Part shown: positions 47,404 through 55,293 of the stretch, piece by piece
Layout: each line of letters begins with the position of its first letter
Numbering within the stretch: the first letter of the stretch is position 1
DNA from: Acinetobacter sp. ANC 5054
GTDB lineage: Bacteria; Pseudomonadota; Gammaproteobacteria; Pseudomonadales; Moraxellaceae
DNA: 55,293 nucleotides
NCBI RefSeq assembly: GCF_002135295.1
Contig: NZ_NEGG01000020.1
Span: forward strand, 1-55,293
Direction: 5' to 3'
Notes under the pieces: model-generated
Databases searched by the model: none
The model's input: the letters and a program-made list of their open reading frames with translations, nothing else
What the model was told of the DNA's origin: nothing
Made by a program: the position numbers and the translations under genes

Positions 47404-48525
47404 ATGAATAAAACCATTGGTATTTTTGGTGGTGGTCAATTGGGCCGCATGATGGCGCAAGCTGCGTTGCCACTAAACATTCAATGCACATTCTTTGAAG
47501 CCAATACTGACTGCCCTTCTGCGGCTTTGGGTCAGGTGATTTCAACGAATGCCATAAATGGTTTGCAAGACTTCATGAATAGTGCCGATGTTTTCAGCCT
47601 AGAGTTTGAAAATACGCCTTTGGTTGATGTTGATGTACTGACCAAAAACAAAGAATTACACCCGCCTCGTCAAGCTTTAGCCATTGCTCAGCATCGCTTG
47701 TCTGAAAAAGCCTTGTTTGATGAATTGGCAATTCCAGTTGCGCCTTATAAAGCGGTGACGTCACTGGAAAGCTTACAGGCAGCTGTGGCTGATTTGGGTT
47801 TACCGATCGTACTGAAAACCTCACGTGGTGGTTATGATGGTAAAGGTCAGTTTGTGCTGCGTATAGCCGATCAAATTGATCAAGCTTGGGCAGAACTTGG
47901 TCCAGCGGGTGAATTGATTGCAGAAAGCTTTGTGACCTTCTCTCGCGAAGTGTCGATTATTGCGGTACGTGGTCAAAATGGCGATGTTAAAACTTGGCCT
48001 TTGGCTGAAAATCATCACCACAATGGTATTTTGTCGCATTCAATTGTGCCTGCGCCAAATAGTGCAGATTTGCAGCCTGTGGCTCAAGACTACATTACCC
48101 GCTTACTCAATCATTTGGACTATGTCGGTGTATTGACGCTTGAATTATTTGTGACTGACAAAGGCTTATATGCCAATGAAATGGCACCACGCGTACATAA
48201 CTCTGGGCATTGGTCGATTGAAGGCGCAGTGTGTTCACAGTTTGAAAACCACATTCGTGCTGTGGCAGGTTTACCTTTAGGCTCTACTGAAGTGGTTCGC
48301 CCGACGGTGATGATCAATATTATTGGTCAATATCCGAAGTCTGAGGACGTGTTGGCACTGAATGGCGCACATTTGCACCTGTACAACAAAACAGAGCGTG
48401 AAGGCCGTAAAATTGGTCACATCACCTTAATGCCAAATGACAGCGCTGAATTGACGCCACTCTGTCGTGCATTGGCGAAAATTTTGCCGAATCCACTGGC
48501 GCTTAGCGAAGATATGACCATTTAA
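47404..48525 (+). CDS. purK: N5-carboxyaminoimidazole ribonucleotide synthetase
   Basis: 373 residues, ATP-grasp fold. The start GIFGGGQLGRMMAQAALPL is typical; the ATP-binding loop SRGGYDGKGQF and the metal site TLELFVTDKGLYANEMAPRVHNSGHW follow. It makes N5-CAIR from AIR, ATP and bicarbonate for PurE. It is the second gene of purEK and ends in a terminator. Confidence 0.97.
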   Translation: MNKTIGIFGGGQLGRMMAQAALPLNIQCTFFEANTDCPSAALGQVISTNAINGLQDFMNSADVFSLEFENTPLVDVDVLTKNKELHPPRQALAIAQHRLSEKALFDELAIPVAPYKAVTSLESLQAAVADLGLPIVLKTSRGGYDGKGQFVLRIADQIDQAWAELGPAGELIAESFVTFSREVSIIAVRGQNGDVKTWPLAENHHHNGILSHSIVPAPNSADLQPVAQDYITRLLNHLDYVGVLTLELFVTDKGLYANEMAPRVHNSGHWSIEGAVCSQFENHIRAVAGLPLGSTEVVRPTVMINIIGQYPKSEDVLALNGAHLHLYNKTEREGRKIGHITLMPNDSAELTPLCRALAKILPNPLALSEDMTI

Positions 48526-48542
48526 ACGCGAGTTTGAATGAT

Positions 48543-48577
48543 AAAAAAGCGGTCATGCATATGGCCGCTTTTTTTAT
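48543..48577 (+). terminator. Terminator of purEK
   Basis: AAAGCGGTCAT and ATGGCCGCTTT pair (one mismatch) and are followed by seven T. Confidence 0.87.
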
Positions 48578-48755
48578 GCCTGAACTTCGGGCATGATTGC
48601 GCCTCTTCGCAATTTAACGCCGTTTGTCGGTGTCGCAGATTGATCTATTGCTCATAAAGCATTCAATCGTTTATAAATATTCAGCTGAAAAATCGTTCAA
48701 GATGCGCCAAACTTGGTGGCATCTATTGGATTTTTTATCTCAAAAAACAATTAAA

Positions 48756-49253
48756 GGTAGTTTTGAATTCAAAAGGTGTTTTTAAATTTAAACCGTGAAT
48801 TTGAATTCAAAAATCCATACCCTAAACAATGAATTCAAAGTTTATGAATTTAAATTTGAAAAAAATGAATTCATTTGCTGTTTTTTAAATTTAAACATTT
48901 GAATTTAAAAGCTGTCCAATCTTGCTAGATCAATAAAATGTGTTATTGATTTCTATAGCATATTGATTATTAAGAATAAAAATTAATTTTAATTTTGTTT
49001 TGGTCTTGTGGATAACTTTTTTATTGCAAGCAATTTATTTTTAAATTTAAAAGTTTTGAATTTAAATTTAAAACGCCGTTTGTTTTGTAATGAATTTAAA
49101 GCTGGGGTGTGGATAACTACTTTTGAATTCAAATTCTAAAAAAGAATTTAAATAAGTAGAAATTATGAATTTAAATTTACGTTTTGAACCTTTAACTTTT
49201 GCTTTGAGCTGTTATTGTTAAAGCAACAATTTAAATTCAAAAAAAGATTAAGG
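48756..49253. other. DnaA-box and TTTAAATTYAAA-repeat cluster (satellite 2)
   Basis: The 730-base gap between purK and the transglycosylase gene has no gene. It contains perfect DnaA boxes at 49007-49015 and 49108-49116 (both minus orientation) and well over ten palindromic elements of the types GAATTTAAATTY, TTTAAATTTAAA and TTGAATTCAAA, spread almost continuously from 48760 to 49250. The stretch 48578-48755 shows nothing recognisable. The density exceeds that of the origin itself. Possible roles: DnaA titration, an origin-associated protein-binding array, or a displaced origin copy. Confidence 0.6.
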
Positions 49254-49255
49254 GT

Positions 49256-50542
49256 ATGAAACATCACTTAGGATTTGTTTTCGGGACTGCTTTTTTGGCA
49301 ATGACTCAGGCAAATGCCGAGTTGATTATTAATGGTCAGTCCGTCAATGCATCAAACATGCCTGCAACAAGCAGCATTTCACCACAAAATAATTTTCAAA
49401 GTTGTCTAGCCAACTTACGCCCACAAGCAATCAATGCGGGTGTGAGTGCTTCTAGCTATGACCGATATACGCAAAATTTAACGCCAGATTATTCAGTAAT
49501 TGAAAAGCTCAACTATCAGCCTGAGTTTTCAACACCAATTTGGGACTATTTATCTGGTCTTGTGGATGAAGAGCGTGTGCAACTGGGTCGTCAGAAACTT
49601 GCACAACATCGGGATGTGTTAAACCGCGTGGCAGCAGCTTATGGTGTTCCTGCGGAAACTGTCGTGGCGGTATGGGGTGTGGAAAGTAATTTTGGTGATA
49701 TTGCTGGAAGCTATCCATTATTACAGTCATTAGGAACGTTGAGCTGTGAAGGGCGACGTCAAAGTTATTTCCGTGGTGAATTTTTTGCTGCCATGCGTAT
49801 TTTGCAACGTGGTGATTTGAATGAATCACAACTCAAAGGCTCATGGGCGGGTGCTTTTGGTCATACCCAATTTATGCCGAGTACCTATGAAGAGCTGGCC
49901 GTTGATTTTGATGGTGATGGTCGTCGCGACTTGGTTTCGAGTACCACTGACGCTTTAGCATCGACTGCGAATTTCCTGAAAAAACGTGGTTGGCAAACTG
50001 GTCAGCCTTGGGGCTTTGAGGTCAAAATCCCTGAGGGAATGTCCATTAGTGGTGAAAGCCGCCGTAATAAAAAGTCTTTAGATAGTTGGATAAACCGTGG
50101 TTTGGTGCGTGCAGATGGGACAGCTTTAATTCAAGGTGAGCTTTCAGGGGCGAGCCAAGCAGGATTAATGGCACCCGCTGGCGCAAGTGGGCCGATGTTC
50201 TTGGTGTTTAAAAACTTTGATGCCATTTATAGTTATAACGCGGCAGAAAGTTATGCATTAGCCATTGCACATTTATCCGATCATTTGCAAGGCAAGGGCG
50301 CTATTATGGCAACTTGGCCTACAGATGATCCGGGCACGTCACGTTCCGAGCGTCGTGAAATTCAGCAGTTTTTGCTGAATCGTGGCTATGACATTGGTAA
50401 AGTCGACGGATTAATAGGTGATAAAACCCGTCAAGCCATTCGTCAGGAGCAAAATCGACTGGGACTTAGTCCAACTGGGCGTGCGGGACAACAAATTTTG
50501 CGCGCGTTCCGTAATGAACATGCCAAAATCATGATGCAATAA
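49256..50542 (+). CDS. Lytic murein transglycosylase, MltB family, with peptidoglycan-binding domain
   Basis: 428 residues. A signal peptide (cleaved near TQANA, residue 21) sends it to the periplasm. The SLT-type catalytic domain has its catalytic Glu143 in VVAVWGVESNFG, then GAFGHTQFMPSTY and VDFDGDGRRDL. A C-terminal PG_binding_1 domain (about 365-425, LNRGYDIGKVDGLIGDKTR) anchors it on murein. It cleaves glycan strands to 1,6-anhydro-MurNAc products, which AnmK (next gene, opposite strand) phosphorylates. No lipobox was seen, unlike E. coli MltB. Confidence 0.92.
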   Translation: MKHHLGFVFGTAFLAMTQANAELIINGQSVNASNMPATSSISPQNNFQSCLANLRPQAINAGVSASSYDRYTQNLTPDYSVIEKLNYQPEFSTPIWDYLSGLVDEERVQLGRQKLAQHRDVLNRVAAAYGVPAETVVAVWGVESNFGDIAGSYPLLQSLGTLSCEGRRQSYFRGEFFAAMRILQRGDLNESQLKGSWAGAFGHTQFMPSTYEELAVDFDGDGRRDLVSSTTDALASTANFLKKRGWQTGQPWGFEVKIPEGMSISGESRRNKKSLDSWINRGLVRADGTALIQGELSGASQAGLMAPAGASGPMFLVFKNFDAIYSYNAAESYALAIAHLSDHLQGKGAIMATWPTDDPGTSRSERREIQQFLLNRGYDIGKVDGLIGDKTRQAIRQEQNRLGLSPTGRAGQQILRAFRNEHAKIMMQ

Positions 50543-50553
50543 ACAGCTAATGC

Positions 50554-50584
50554 AAAAAAAAGGTCTGCATGTGCAGACCTTTTT
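50554..50584. terminator. Bidirectional terminator between the transglycosylase gene and anmK
   Basis: AGGTCTGCA and TGCAGACCT pair, with A-run left and five T right. Confidence 0.9.
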
Positions 50585-50620
50585 ATTTCAATTATTTATA
50601 GCTCACTTATTTATAGCTCA

Positions 50621-51748
50621 CTAAACCGCAGTGATCGTGCCTAAAATACGATATCCCGCAGCGCCTGTAACGCTTGGTAAGTTCCCGCTCAATTGATTCA
50701 TAAAGCGCATCGCTAACCAAGCAAAAGCAGTGGCTTCGACCCAAGTTGGACTTAAACCTAAGTCGGCAGTGCTTTGAACCGTCCATTCATGTTTACGTAA
50801 ACGCCAACGTAATTGTTCCAGTAAGTGCGAGTTATAGGCGCCACCACCACAGACATACACTTCGCCAGTGTCCATATCGGAACGGTAAATGGCTTTTTTA
50901 ATCGCACGTGTGGTGAGTTTCATTAAGGTTGCTTGAATGTTTTCAGGCGTATCTTCGAGTTCGTCATATTCGAGATCTCCACGCCAATCCAAAATCTGTT
51001 CATCTAACCACTCAAGGTTGAAATCTTCGCGACCTGTGCTTTTTGGCGGTTCTTTAGAAAAATATTCATGGGCTTGTAAACGATCGAGCAGGCTGCGAAT
51101 CGGTTGACCATAAGCTGCCCAGTTACCATTTTCATCATAAGGCTGACCGGTATAACGTTCACACCAAGCATCCATTAAGATATTGGCAGGGCCAGTATCA
51201 AAGCCATAGACGTCTTCAGGTTTGCCCGCAGGTAACATGCTGACATTAGCAATGCCACCTAAGTTTAAAATCACGCGATGAATCGTGTCATGTTGGAAAA
51301 GCGCTTGATGAAATGCAGGTACCAACGGTGCACCTTGACCACCTGCTGCCATATCACGACGGCGAAAATCCGAAATCACTGGAATTTGAGTCAATTCGGT
51401 AATGATATTCGGGTCGCCAATTTGCAGCGTGAAACCATGTTCAGGGCGGTGGCGGATGGTTTGACCATGAGAACCAATCGCCTTGATTAGACTACGATCC
51501 AACTGATTTTTCTCGATCAGTTCATTGATGCCATGTCCGATCATTTGCGCTAGTGCGACATCTGCTTTGCCCATACGATCAATTTCGTTGTCATTTGGCA
51601 AAGTCAGTGCCATCAGTTCATCACGTAGGTCGGGATCAAAGGGCAATGTGAGCGATGCATGAATCTCTAGAGGATCAAAAGAAGCAGCAACAATATCGAC
51701 ACCATCCATGCTTGTGCCGGTCATTACCCCAATATAGATCGCTGTCAT
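50621..51748 (-). CDS. anmK: Anhydro-N-acetylmuramic acid kinase
   Basis: 375 residues from the ATG at 51748 (MTAIYIGVMTGTSMDGVD). The start motif GVMTGTSMDGVD and later GSHGQTIRH, GDPNIITE and GFDTGPANILMD are the AnmK hallmarks (ASKHA fold). It phosphorylates and hydrolyses anhydro-MurNAc to MurNAc-6-phosphate in wall recycling. Convergent with the transglycosylase gene and divergent from tyrS, 81 bases away. Confidence 0.96.
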   Translation of the reverse strand: MTAIYIGVMTGTSMDGVDIVAASFDPLEIHASLTLPFDPDLRDELMALTLPNDNEIDRMGKADVALAQMIGHGINELIEKNQLDRSLIKAIGSHGQTIRHRPEHGFTLQIGDPNIITELTQIPVISDFRRRDMAAGGQGAPLVPAFHQALFQHDTIHRVILNLGGIANVSMLPAGKPEDVYGFDTGPANILMDAWCERYTGQPYDENGNWAAYGQPIRSLLDRLQAHEYFSKEPPKSTGREDFNLEWLDEQILDWRGDLEYDELEDTPENIQATLMKLTTRAIKKAIYRSDMDTGEVYVCGGGAYNSHLLEQLRWRLRKHEWTVQSTADLGLSPTWVEATAFAWLAMRFMNQLSGNLPSVTGAAGYRILGTITAV

Positions 51749-51829
51749 GATGATTCTTAAGCCTGCAATATGCTGAAAAAGTGTTAGTATATCGCACAAA
51801 TTGTATAACTGATCTATTTGGATTTTGTG

Positions 51830-53044
51830 ATGTCAAATTTCCTGCCGGCTGAAGAACAACTTGCCCTCATCCAACGAGGCACTCATGAAATTATTTCTGA
51901 GGAAGATCTTCTTAAAAAGTTAAAACAGAACCGTCCGCTTAAAATTAAAGCGGGTTTCGATCCAACAGCACCAGATTTGCATTTAGGTCATACGGTTTTA
52001 ATTAATAAACTTAAAGTTTTCCAAGATTTAGGTCATGAAGTTTACTTCTTGATTGGCGACTATACTGCGATGATCGGCGACCCAACAGGGAAAAGTGCAA
52101 CACGTCCGCCTTTGTCACGTGAAAAAGTTTTAGAAAATGCAAAAACCTATCAAGAACAAGTCTTTAAAATTCTTGATCCAGCTGAAACTAAAGTGGTATT
52201 CAACTCTGAGTGGTTTGCTCAAAAATCTGCAGCAGATTTGATTCAATTGGCTTCACAGCAAACTGTCGCGCGTATGTTAGAGCGTGATGACTTTACAAAA
52301 CGTTATAACAGTCATCAACCGATTGCGATTCACGAATTTTTATATCCATTGGTTCAGGGTTATGACTCTGTTGCGCTAGAAGCTGATGTTGAGCTTGGCG
52401 GTACAGACCAAACCTTTAACTTGTTGATGGGTCGTACATTACAAAGCCGTTATGACCAAGAGTCTCAAGTCTGCATTACTGTGCCAATTCTTGAAGGTTT
52501 AGATGGCGTAAATAAGATGTCTAAATCATTAGGCAACTATATTGCAGTGTTTGATGCACCGGGTGCGATGTACCAAAAAGTGCTTTCAATGCCAGATGCT
52601 TTAATTGAACGTTACTTTGACTTGCTCAGCTTTAAAACAGTTGAAGAAATTCAAGCCTTACTCAAAGAAGTGGCTGAAGGTCGTAACCCACAAGATGTGA
52701 AGAAAATCCTAGCACTTGAATTGGTTGAGCGTTTCCACGGAAGCGATGCTGCTGCAAATGCACATAAAGGTGCGGGTAACTTGATTACCGAAGGTGAATT
52801 ACCTGAGGGTACACCTGAAGTGACGATTTCACGTAGTGAATTTGGTGGTGAAATTTTTATTACTTCTATTCTTCGTGAATCGGGTTTGACTAAAAATGCT
52901 GCACAAGCCAAGGATGCTTTAGGTCGTGGTGCTGTCAAAGTAGATTGGGAAGTGGTTGATGCGGGTTATTCTGTTGCTGAAAACAAGACTTTAATCATCC
53001 AAGCGAGCAAAAAAGCGATCGCAAAAGTGACCTTTACAGACTAA
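51830..53044 (+). CDS. tyrS: Tyrosyl-tRNA synthetase
   Basis: 404 residues from the ATG at 51830; a TTG at 51818 is a weaker alternative. Class I motifs: HLGH (51-54) and KMSKS (229-233). The tyrosine-binding GGTDQTFN lies near 190-197, and a C-terminal S4-like RNA-binding domain is present (about 340-400). It attaches tyrosine to tRNA-Tyr. Its divergent promoter faces anmK. Terminator after the stop codon. Confidence 0.97.
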   Translation: MSNFLPAEEQLALIQRGTHEIISEEDLLKKLKQNRPLKIKAGFDPTAPDLHLGHTVLINKLKVFQDLGHEVYFLIGDYTAMIGDPTGKSATRPPLSREKVLENAKTYQEQVFKILDPAETKVVFNSEWFAQKSAADLIQLASQQTVARMLERDDFTKRYNSHQPIAIHEFLYPLVQGYDSVALEADVELGGTDQTFNLLMGRTLQSRYDQESQVCITVPILEGLDGVNKMSKSLGNYIAVFDAPGAMYQKVLSMPDALIERYFDLLSFKTVEEIQALLKEVAEGRNPQDVKKILALELVERFHGSDAAANAHKGAGNLITEGELPEGTPEVTISRSEFGGEIFITSILRESGLTKNAAQAKDALGRGAVKVDWEVVDAGYSVAENKTLIIQASKKAIAKVTFTD

Positions 53045-53080
53045 TAATTTTGACAAATTTTAGTTAAGTTATTGAATTAA

Positions 53081-53109
53081 AAGCAGGCTTTGGCCTGCTT
53101 TTTTTTTCC
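53081..53109 (+). terminator. Terminator of tyrS
   Basis: AAGCAGGC and GCCTGCTT pair with a 4-base loop, followed by nine T. Confidence 0.93.
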
Positions 53110-53187
53110 AATTAGTATATTAATAATATAAATAAGCAAATTCAAAAAAAACCTTATAAAAACAATACTTAAATTTTGCCAAATCTG

Positions 53188-53308
53188 TTGCATTTCATAA
53201 ATTTTATGTATAAGATTTATTCATCTAGAGAGATTTATATACCATCTAGAGGGTACATAACGATAACTCCACTTTTTATAAGTCTCTTCCCCAAGGGACT
53301 CTTTTTTT
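53188..53308 (+). ncRNA. Putative small RNA 1 with promoter and terminator
   Basis: TTGCAT (53188-53193), a 17-base spacer and TAAGAT (53211-53216) suggest a promoter with start near 53222. AGTCTCTT-CCCC-AAGGGACT (53281-53300) followed by seven T ends the transcript near 53308, giving about 87 nt. It has two CATCTAGAG repeats and no reading frame. Family unknown. Confidence 0.5.
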
Positions 53309-53327
53309 AGTGGGTTAATGAGATAAC

Positions 53328-53403
53328 TATAATAACTACACGATGGATCGACTAAAGATTCAATTCTAAGGGAGAGATTTTGGGAGAGATCTTTCCCTTT
53401 TTT
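53328..53403 (+). ncRNA. Putative small RNA 2 with terminator
   Basis: A perfect TATAAT (53328-53333) without a clear -35 precedes a 10-bp hairpin (AAGGGAGAGA / TCTTTCCCTT, one G-U pair, 53368-53399) with T-run. No reading frame lies between. A transcript of about 60 nt is possible; alternatively it is a second terminator for small RNA 1. Confidence 0.35.
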
Positions 53404-53489
53404 ATTTCCAAAATTTATTTTTTTCTTTTTAATTTTCGTTCAAAAAATTTTAGACGAAAATTTTTAATCTAGGAAAATACAACATATAA

Positions 53490-53517
53490 AAAAAGCCTCA
53501 TGTTCATGAGGCTTTCA
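53490..53517 (-). terminator. Terminator after the frameshifted YczE-type gene
   Basis: AAAGCCTCATG-TT-CATGAGGCTTT; on the minus strand the T-run follows. 35 bases after the stop codon. Confidence 0.87.
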
Positions 53518-53551
53518 AAGTAATTATTTTTTATCTGAGTGAATGATTCGA

Positions 53552-54162
53552 TTAGGCCTGAACTTTGAACTGAATAAAGTTTAATTTTGGAAAAATGTGT
53601 TTGACTAATGTGCCGACAAGTAGAGCAGTAATAATGGTTCCTTCACGTACCCCGATGATTTCATGTAATACAAACCAGCTAGCGATCACTGCAATACTCA
53701 CCAAGACAATATCACCATAGGTTTTACAGTTGCCAAAATCCAGCTTAAAACGTAGCGCAATGGCTTGATAGAGACCTTCACCCGCTAAAAAAACCAGACT
53801 GGCTTTGACCATTAAGCTGAAAGCGCTGTGATCAAGCAGCTCGCAAGACAAGCAAGAAGCTGTAGCGCGTAATTTTCAATGCTCCAACCTTGCGTCGACC
53901 ACATGAGTACGTCGATAAAAGCCCCAAATAAAATACCAACAGAAAGCTGTAACCACTGAATCCATTGAAATTGAGATTTTAAAATCAACATTTGCAGCAA
54001 AATCATCACAATGTGCATGATCACTGTAAGGGAGCCAATACTCAATGGAAAAATATAACTAAAGCTATAGGGTACAGAGGAAATAGGTGATGTACTTAAA
54101 TTTGAATGAATAGAGAGCACTACACCAAAGGCGAGTAATCCTAACCTACTCAGAAGTAGCAA
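53552..54162 (-). pseudogene. YczE/YitT-type membrane protein, split by a frameshift
   Basis: Two overlapping minus-strand frames, 54162-53812 and 53851-53552, together spell one membrane protein of about 200 residues. The first holds helices 1-4 (SRLGLLAFGVVLSIHSNLST and so on, ending ITALSA-stop); the second continues AFSLMVKASLVFLAGEGLYQAI. The switch is one base (-1) around 53812-53830. The first part has only a TTG start with no good ribosome-binding site. Family resemblance is to YczE/YitT (YyaS) proteins of unknown transport function. It may be a real mutation, an assembly error or, less likely, programmed frameshifting. Confidence 0.75.
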
Positions 54163-54412
54163 TAAACGCGGAAAAAATGCGTTGGCATATGCTCAGCCTT
54201 AAAAAATAAAATAGAGTATGACTTTGAAAAAAGCGGCTCTATGCGTCTAAAGCCTTAAAAGCTTAAGTTTTCATACTGATCATCCTTAATAGTGATAATT
54301 AAAATGAACAGCTGGGCTAAATCAGTAAAAATGACTAAGCATTTAACTAAAATGATTTTTGTGAAAACCATGCTTATGGAACAATAAGGTCTAATTAAAA
54401 GAAGAGCAGCAC

Positions 54413-54688
54413 ATGGCATATTACGATACGCAGAATAATGATGAACAAATTGATGAAATATTGAGATTCTTATTTGAATATCAGCCTGTACAAATCAAAC
54501 AACAGTTATTGGCACAAACCAAGCAACAATTGGATGCACTAGATATAGCGGCAAAATATCAACTCTTTGCATTGGTGCGTGAGCAATTACCCAAACGAGC
54601 AAAACTATTTTTTTCAGCAGAAGACTTTATGGGTAAGCAGCAAGTGATCTTGGATGTTATGCAGCATTTGGTTTGTGTGTACGAATAA
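54413..54688 (+). CDS. Hypothetical small soluble protein
   Basis: 91 residues with an AAGAGCAGC region before the ATG. It is helical by pattern (EQIDEILRFLFEYQPVQIKQQ onwards) and rich in Gln and Leu, with no signal peptide. No family was recognised. It is a single gene between the YczE-type pseudogene and the right rrn promoter. The 54689-55050 stretch after it holds no gene. Confidence 0.6.
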   Translation: MAYYDTQNNDEQIDEILRFLFEYQPVQIKQQLLAQTKQQLDALDIAAKYQLFALVREQLPKRAKLFFSAEDFMGKQQVILDVMQHLVCVYE

Positions 54689-54949
54689 ACCTGCCTAAAA
54701 ATGTACGAAAATAAGAGAAAAAATATTTATGGTGATAAGGATTTCGGGTTGTTTATCACTTTAAGGGTGTTTTTTTGCGCATAAATCGCTTGCAATGTTG
54801 ATTGCAGGTAGAAAAAACCGCTTTTTAATGATTTTGATTGGGTTTGTCGCAGAATTAGATTGGTTTTTTGAACATTGCTAAAAGAGTTAGACCTAAAAGC
54901 TCTGAAAGTATTTTTCTGTGAAAGTTAATATAAATAAATAAAATTCCAA

Positions 54950-55094
54950 ATAACACGAGATTTTTTATAAAAAATGGCTAAAAAATAGATAAAAATGCAA
55001 TTTTTTTAGCAAAAACGTCTATAAAAGATACATACGTGAAAAATATAGTGAATTGGGGGTTGCAATGATTCTGAAATGCTCTAGAATGCACCCC
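54950..55094 (+). promoter_or_regulatory. rrn P1 promoter (right operon) with A/T-rich UP element
   Basis: TTGCAA (55060-55065), a 16-base spacer and TAGAAT (55082-55087), then a GC discriminator (GCACCCC). Start expected at about 55094. The preceding 100 bases are A/T-rich with several A-tracts, as in UP elements. The promoter sequence differs from that of the left operon although the leaders are identical. Confidence 0.82.
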
Positions 55095-55293
55095 ATACCG
55101 ACGAGATAGACGGAAACGAACGAAACGCGAAGCGTTGAGTTGTTGAGTTTATTGAAGTCCAGCTTCTAGCATTGACGAGATGTTAGAAAGATCATTAAGA
55201 GATTATGAAGAACAACTTGTGTGGATTTTTACTAGTTGATCAGTCGAAATTATTTTCATTGATTGATGGTAGAAATTACTCGAAGTTTATTTG
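55093..55293 (+). repeat. rrn leader, inverted copy of 166-366
   Basis: These 201 bases are the exact reverse complement of 166-366. They are the start of the transcribed leader of a second rRNA operon whose 16S gene lies just past the right edge. The repeat starts at the transcription start on both sides and will continue into the rRNA genes. Confidence 0.97.

Noticed and set aside
48756..49253. Repeated A/T palindromes as a CRISPR array
   Set aside because: Repeats are short, irregularly spaced and without uniform spacers; no cas gene is nearby.

Overview
The window is chromosomal DNA around the replication origin of a gammaproteobacterium of the Moraxellaceae, most probably an Acinetobacter. 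The pointers are the low-G+C, A/T-ending codon use; the gene order gyrB-recF-dnaN-dnaA / origin / rpmH-rnpA-yidD-yidC-mnmE; three tandem copies of the AdeT1/2-type binding protein known from Acinetobacter; and a 16S rRNA 5' end of gammaproteobacterial type. No species is claimed.

Layout. The left edge (1-102) is the 5' end of a 16S gene leaving the window on the minus strand. The right edge (from about 55060) is the promoter and leader of a second rRNA operon leaving on the plus strand. The transcribed leaders are identical in inverted orientation (166-366 and 55093-55293), so the origin sits near the centre of a roughly 55-kb segment flanked by inverted rrn operons, both transcribed away from the origin. 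0.5-5 kb: periplasmic cyclophilin, an acetoacetate-decarboxylase-like protein, an HSL-type esterase, two lipoproteins and a perfect parS site. 4.2-5.1 kb: no recognised gene, but two orphan minus-strand terminators. 5.1-9.4 kb: grpE and dnaK behind heat-shock promoters, a small membrane protein and a membrane-anchored zinc protease. 9.4-13.5 kb: a G+C-richer islet (ridA, dadA, lysR and a permease) that looks like a D-amino-acid catabolic cassette, probably acquired. 13.6-20.2 kb: erpA, three AdeT-like genes and an ABC-F ATPase. 20.2-32.3 kb: the replication core (gyrB, recF, dnaN, dnaA), the origin (27.5-28.2 kb), rpmH-rnpA-yidD-yidC and mnmE. 32.4-46.7 kb: a QueC-like PP-loop protein, two MFS exporters, a dmeR/dmeF Ni/Co efflux pair with its operator, a parS-like site, dsbC, guaD and hpt, a TerC-family gene behind a manganese riboswitch, two small GNAT paralogues and mpl. 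46.8-53 kb: purEK, an A/T-rich region with DnaA boxes, an MltB-type transglycosylase, anmK and tyrS. 53-55 kb: two likely small RNAs, a frameshifted YczE-type membrane gene and a hypothetical gene.

How it works together. Most of the window is housekeeping: initiation and sliding clamp, protein folding (GrpE/DnaK, DsbC, PpiA), membrane insertion (YidC/YidD), tRNA modification (MnmE), cell-wall recycling (Mpl, AnmK, transglycosylase) and purine synthesis and salvage (PurEK, Hpt, GuaD). The most unusual feature is sequence organisation rather than a gene cluster. Perfect DnaA boxes together with many copies of a TTTAAATTYAAA-like palindrome occur in the origin and again in two satellite regions, at 20.4-20.65 kb and 48.75-49.25 kb, and parS-like sites lie at 1.9, 24.4 and 36.3 kb. 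No CRISPR array, insertion sequence, tRNA gene or recognised defence island was seen.
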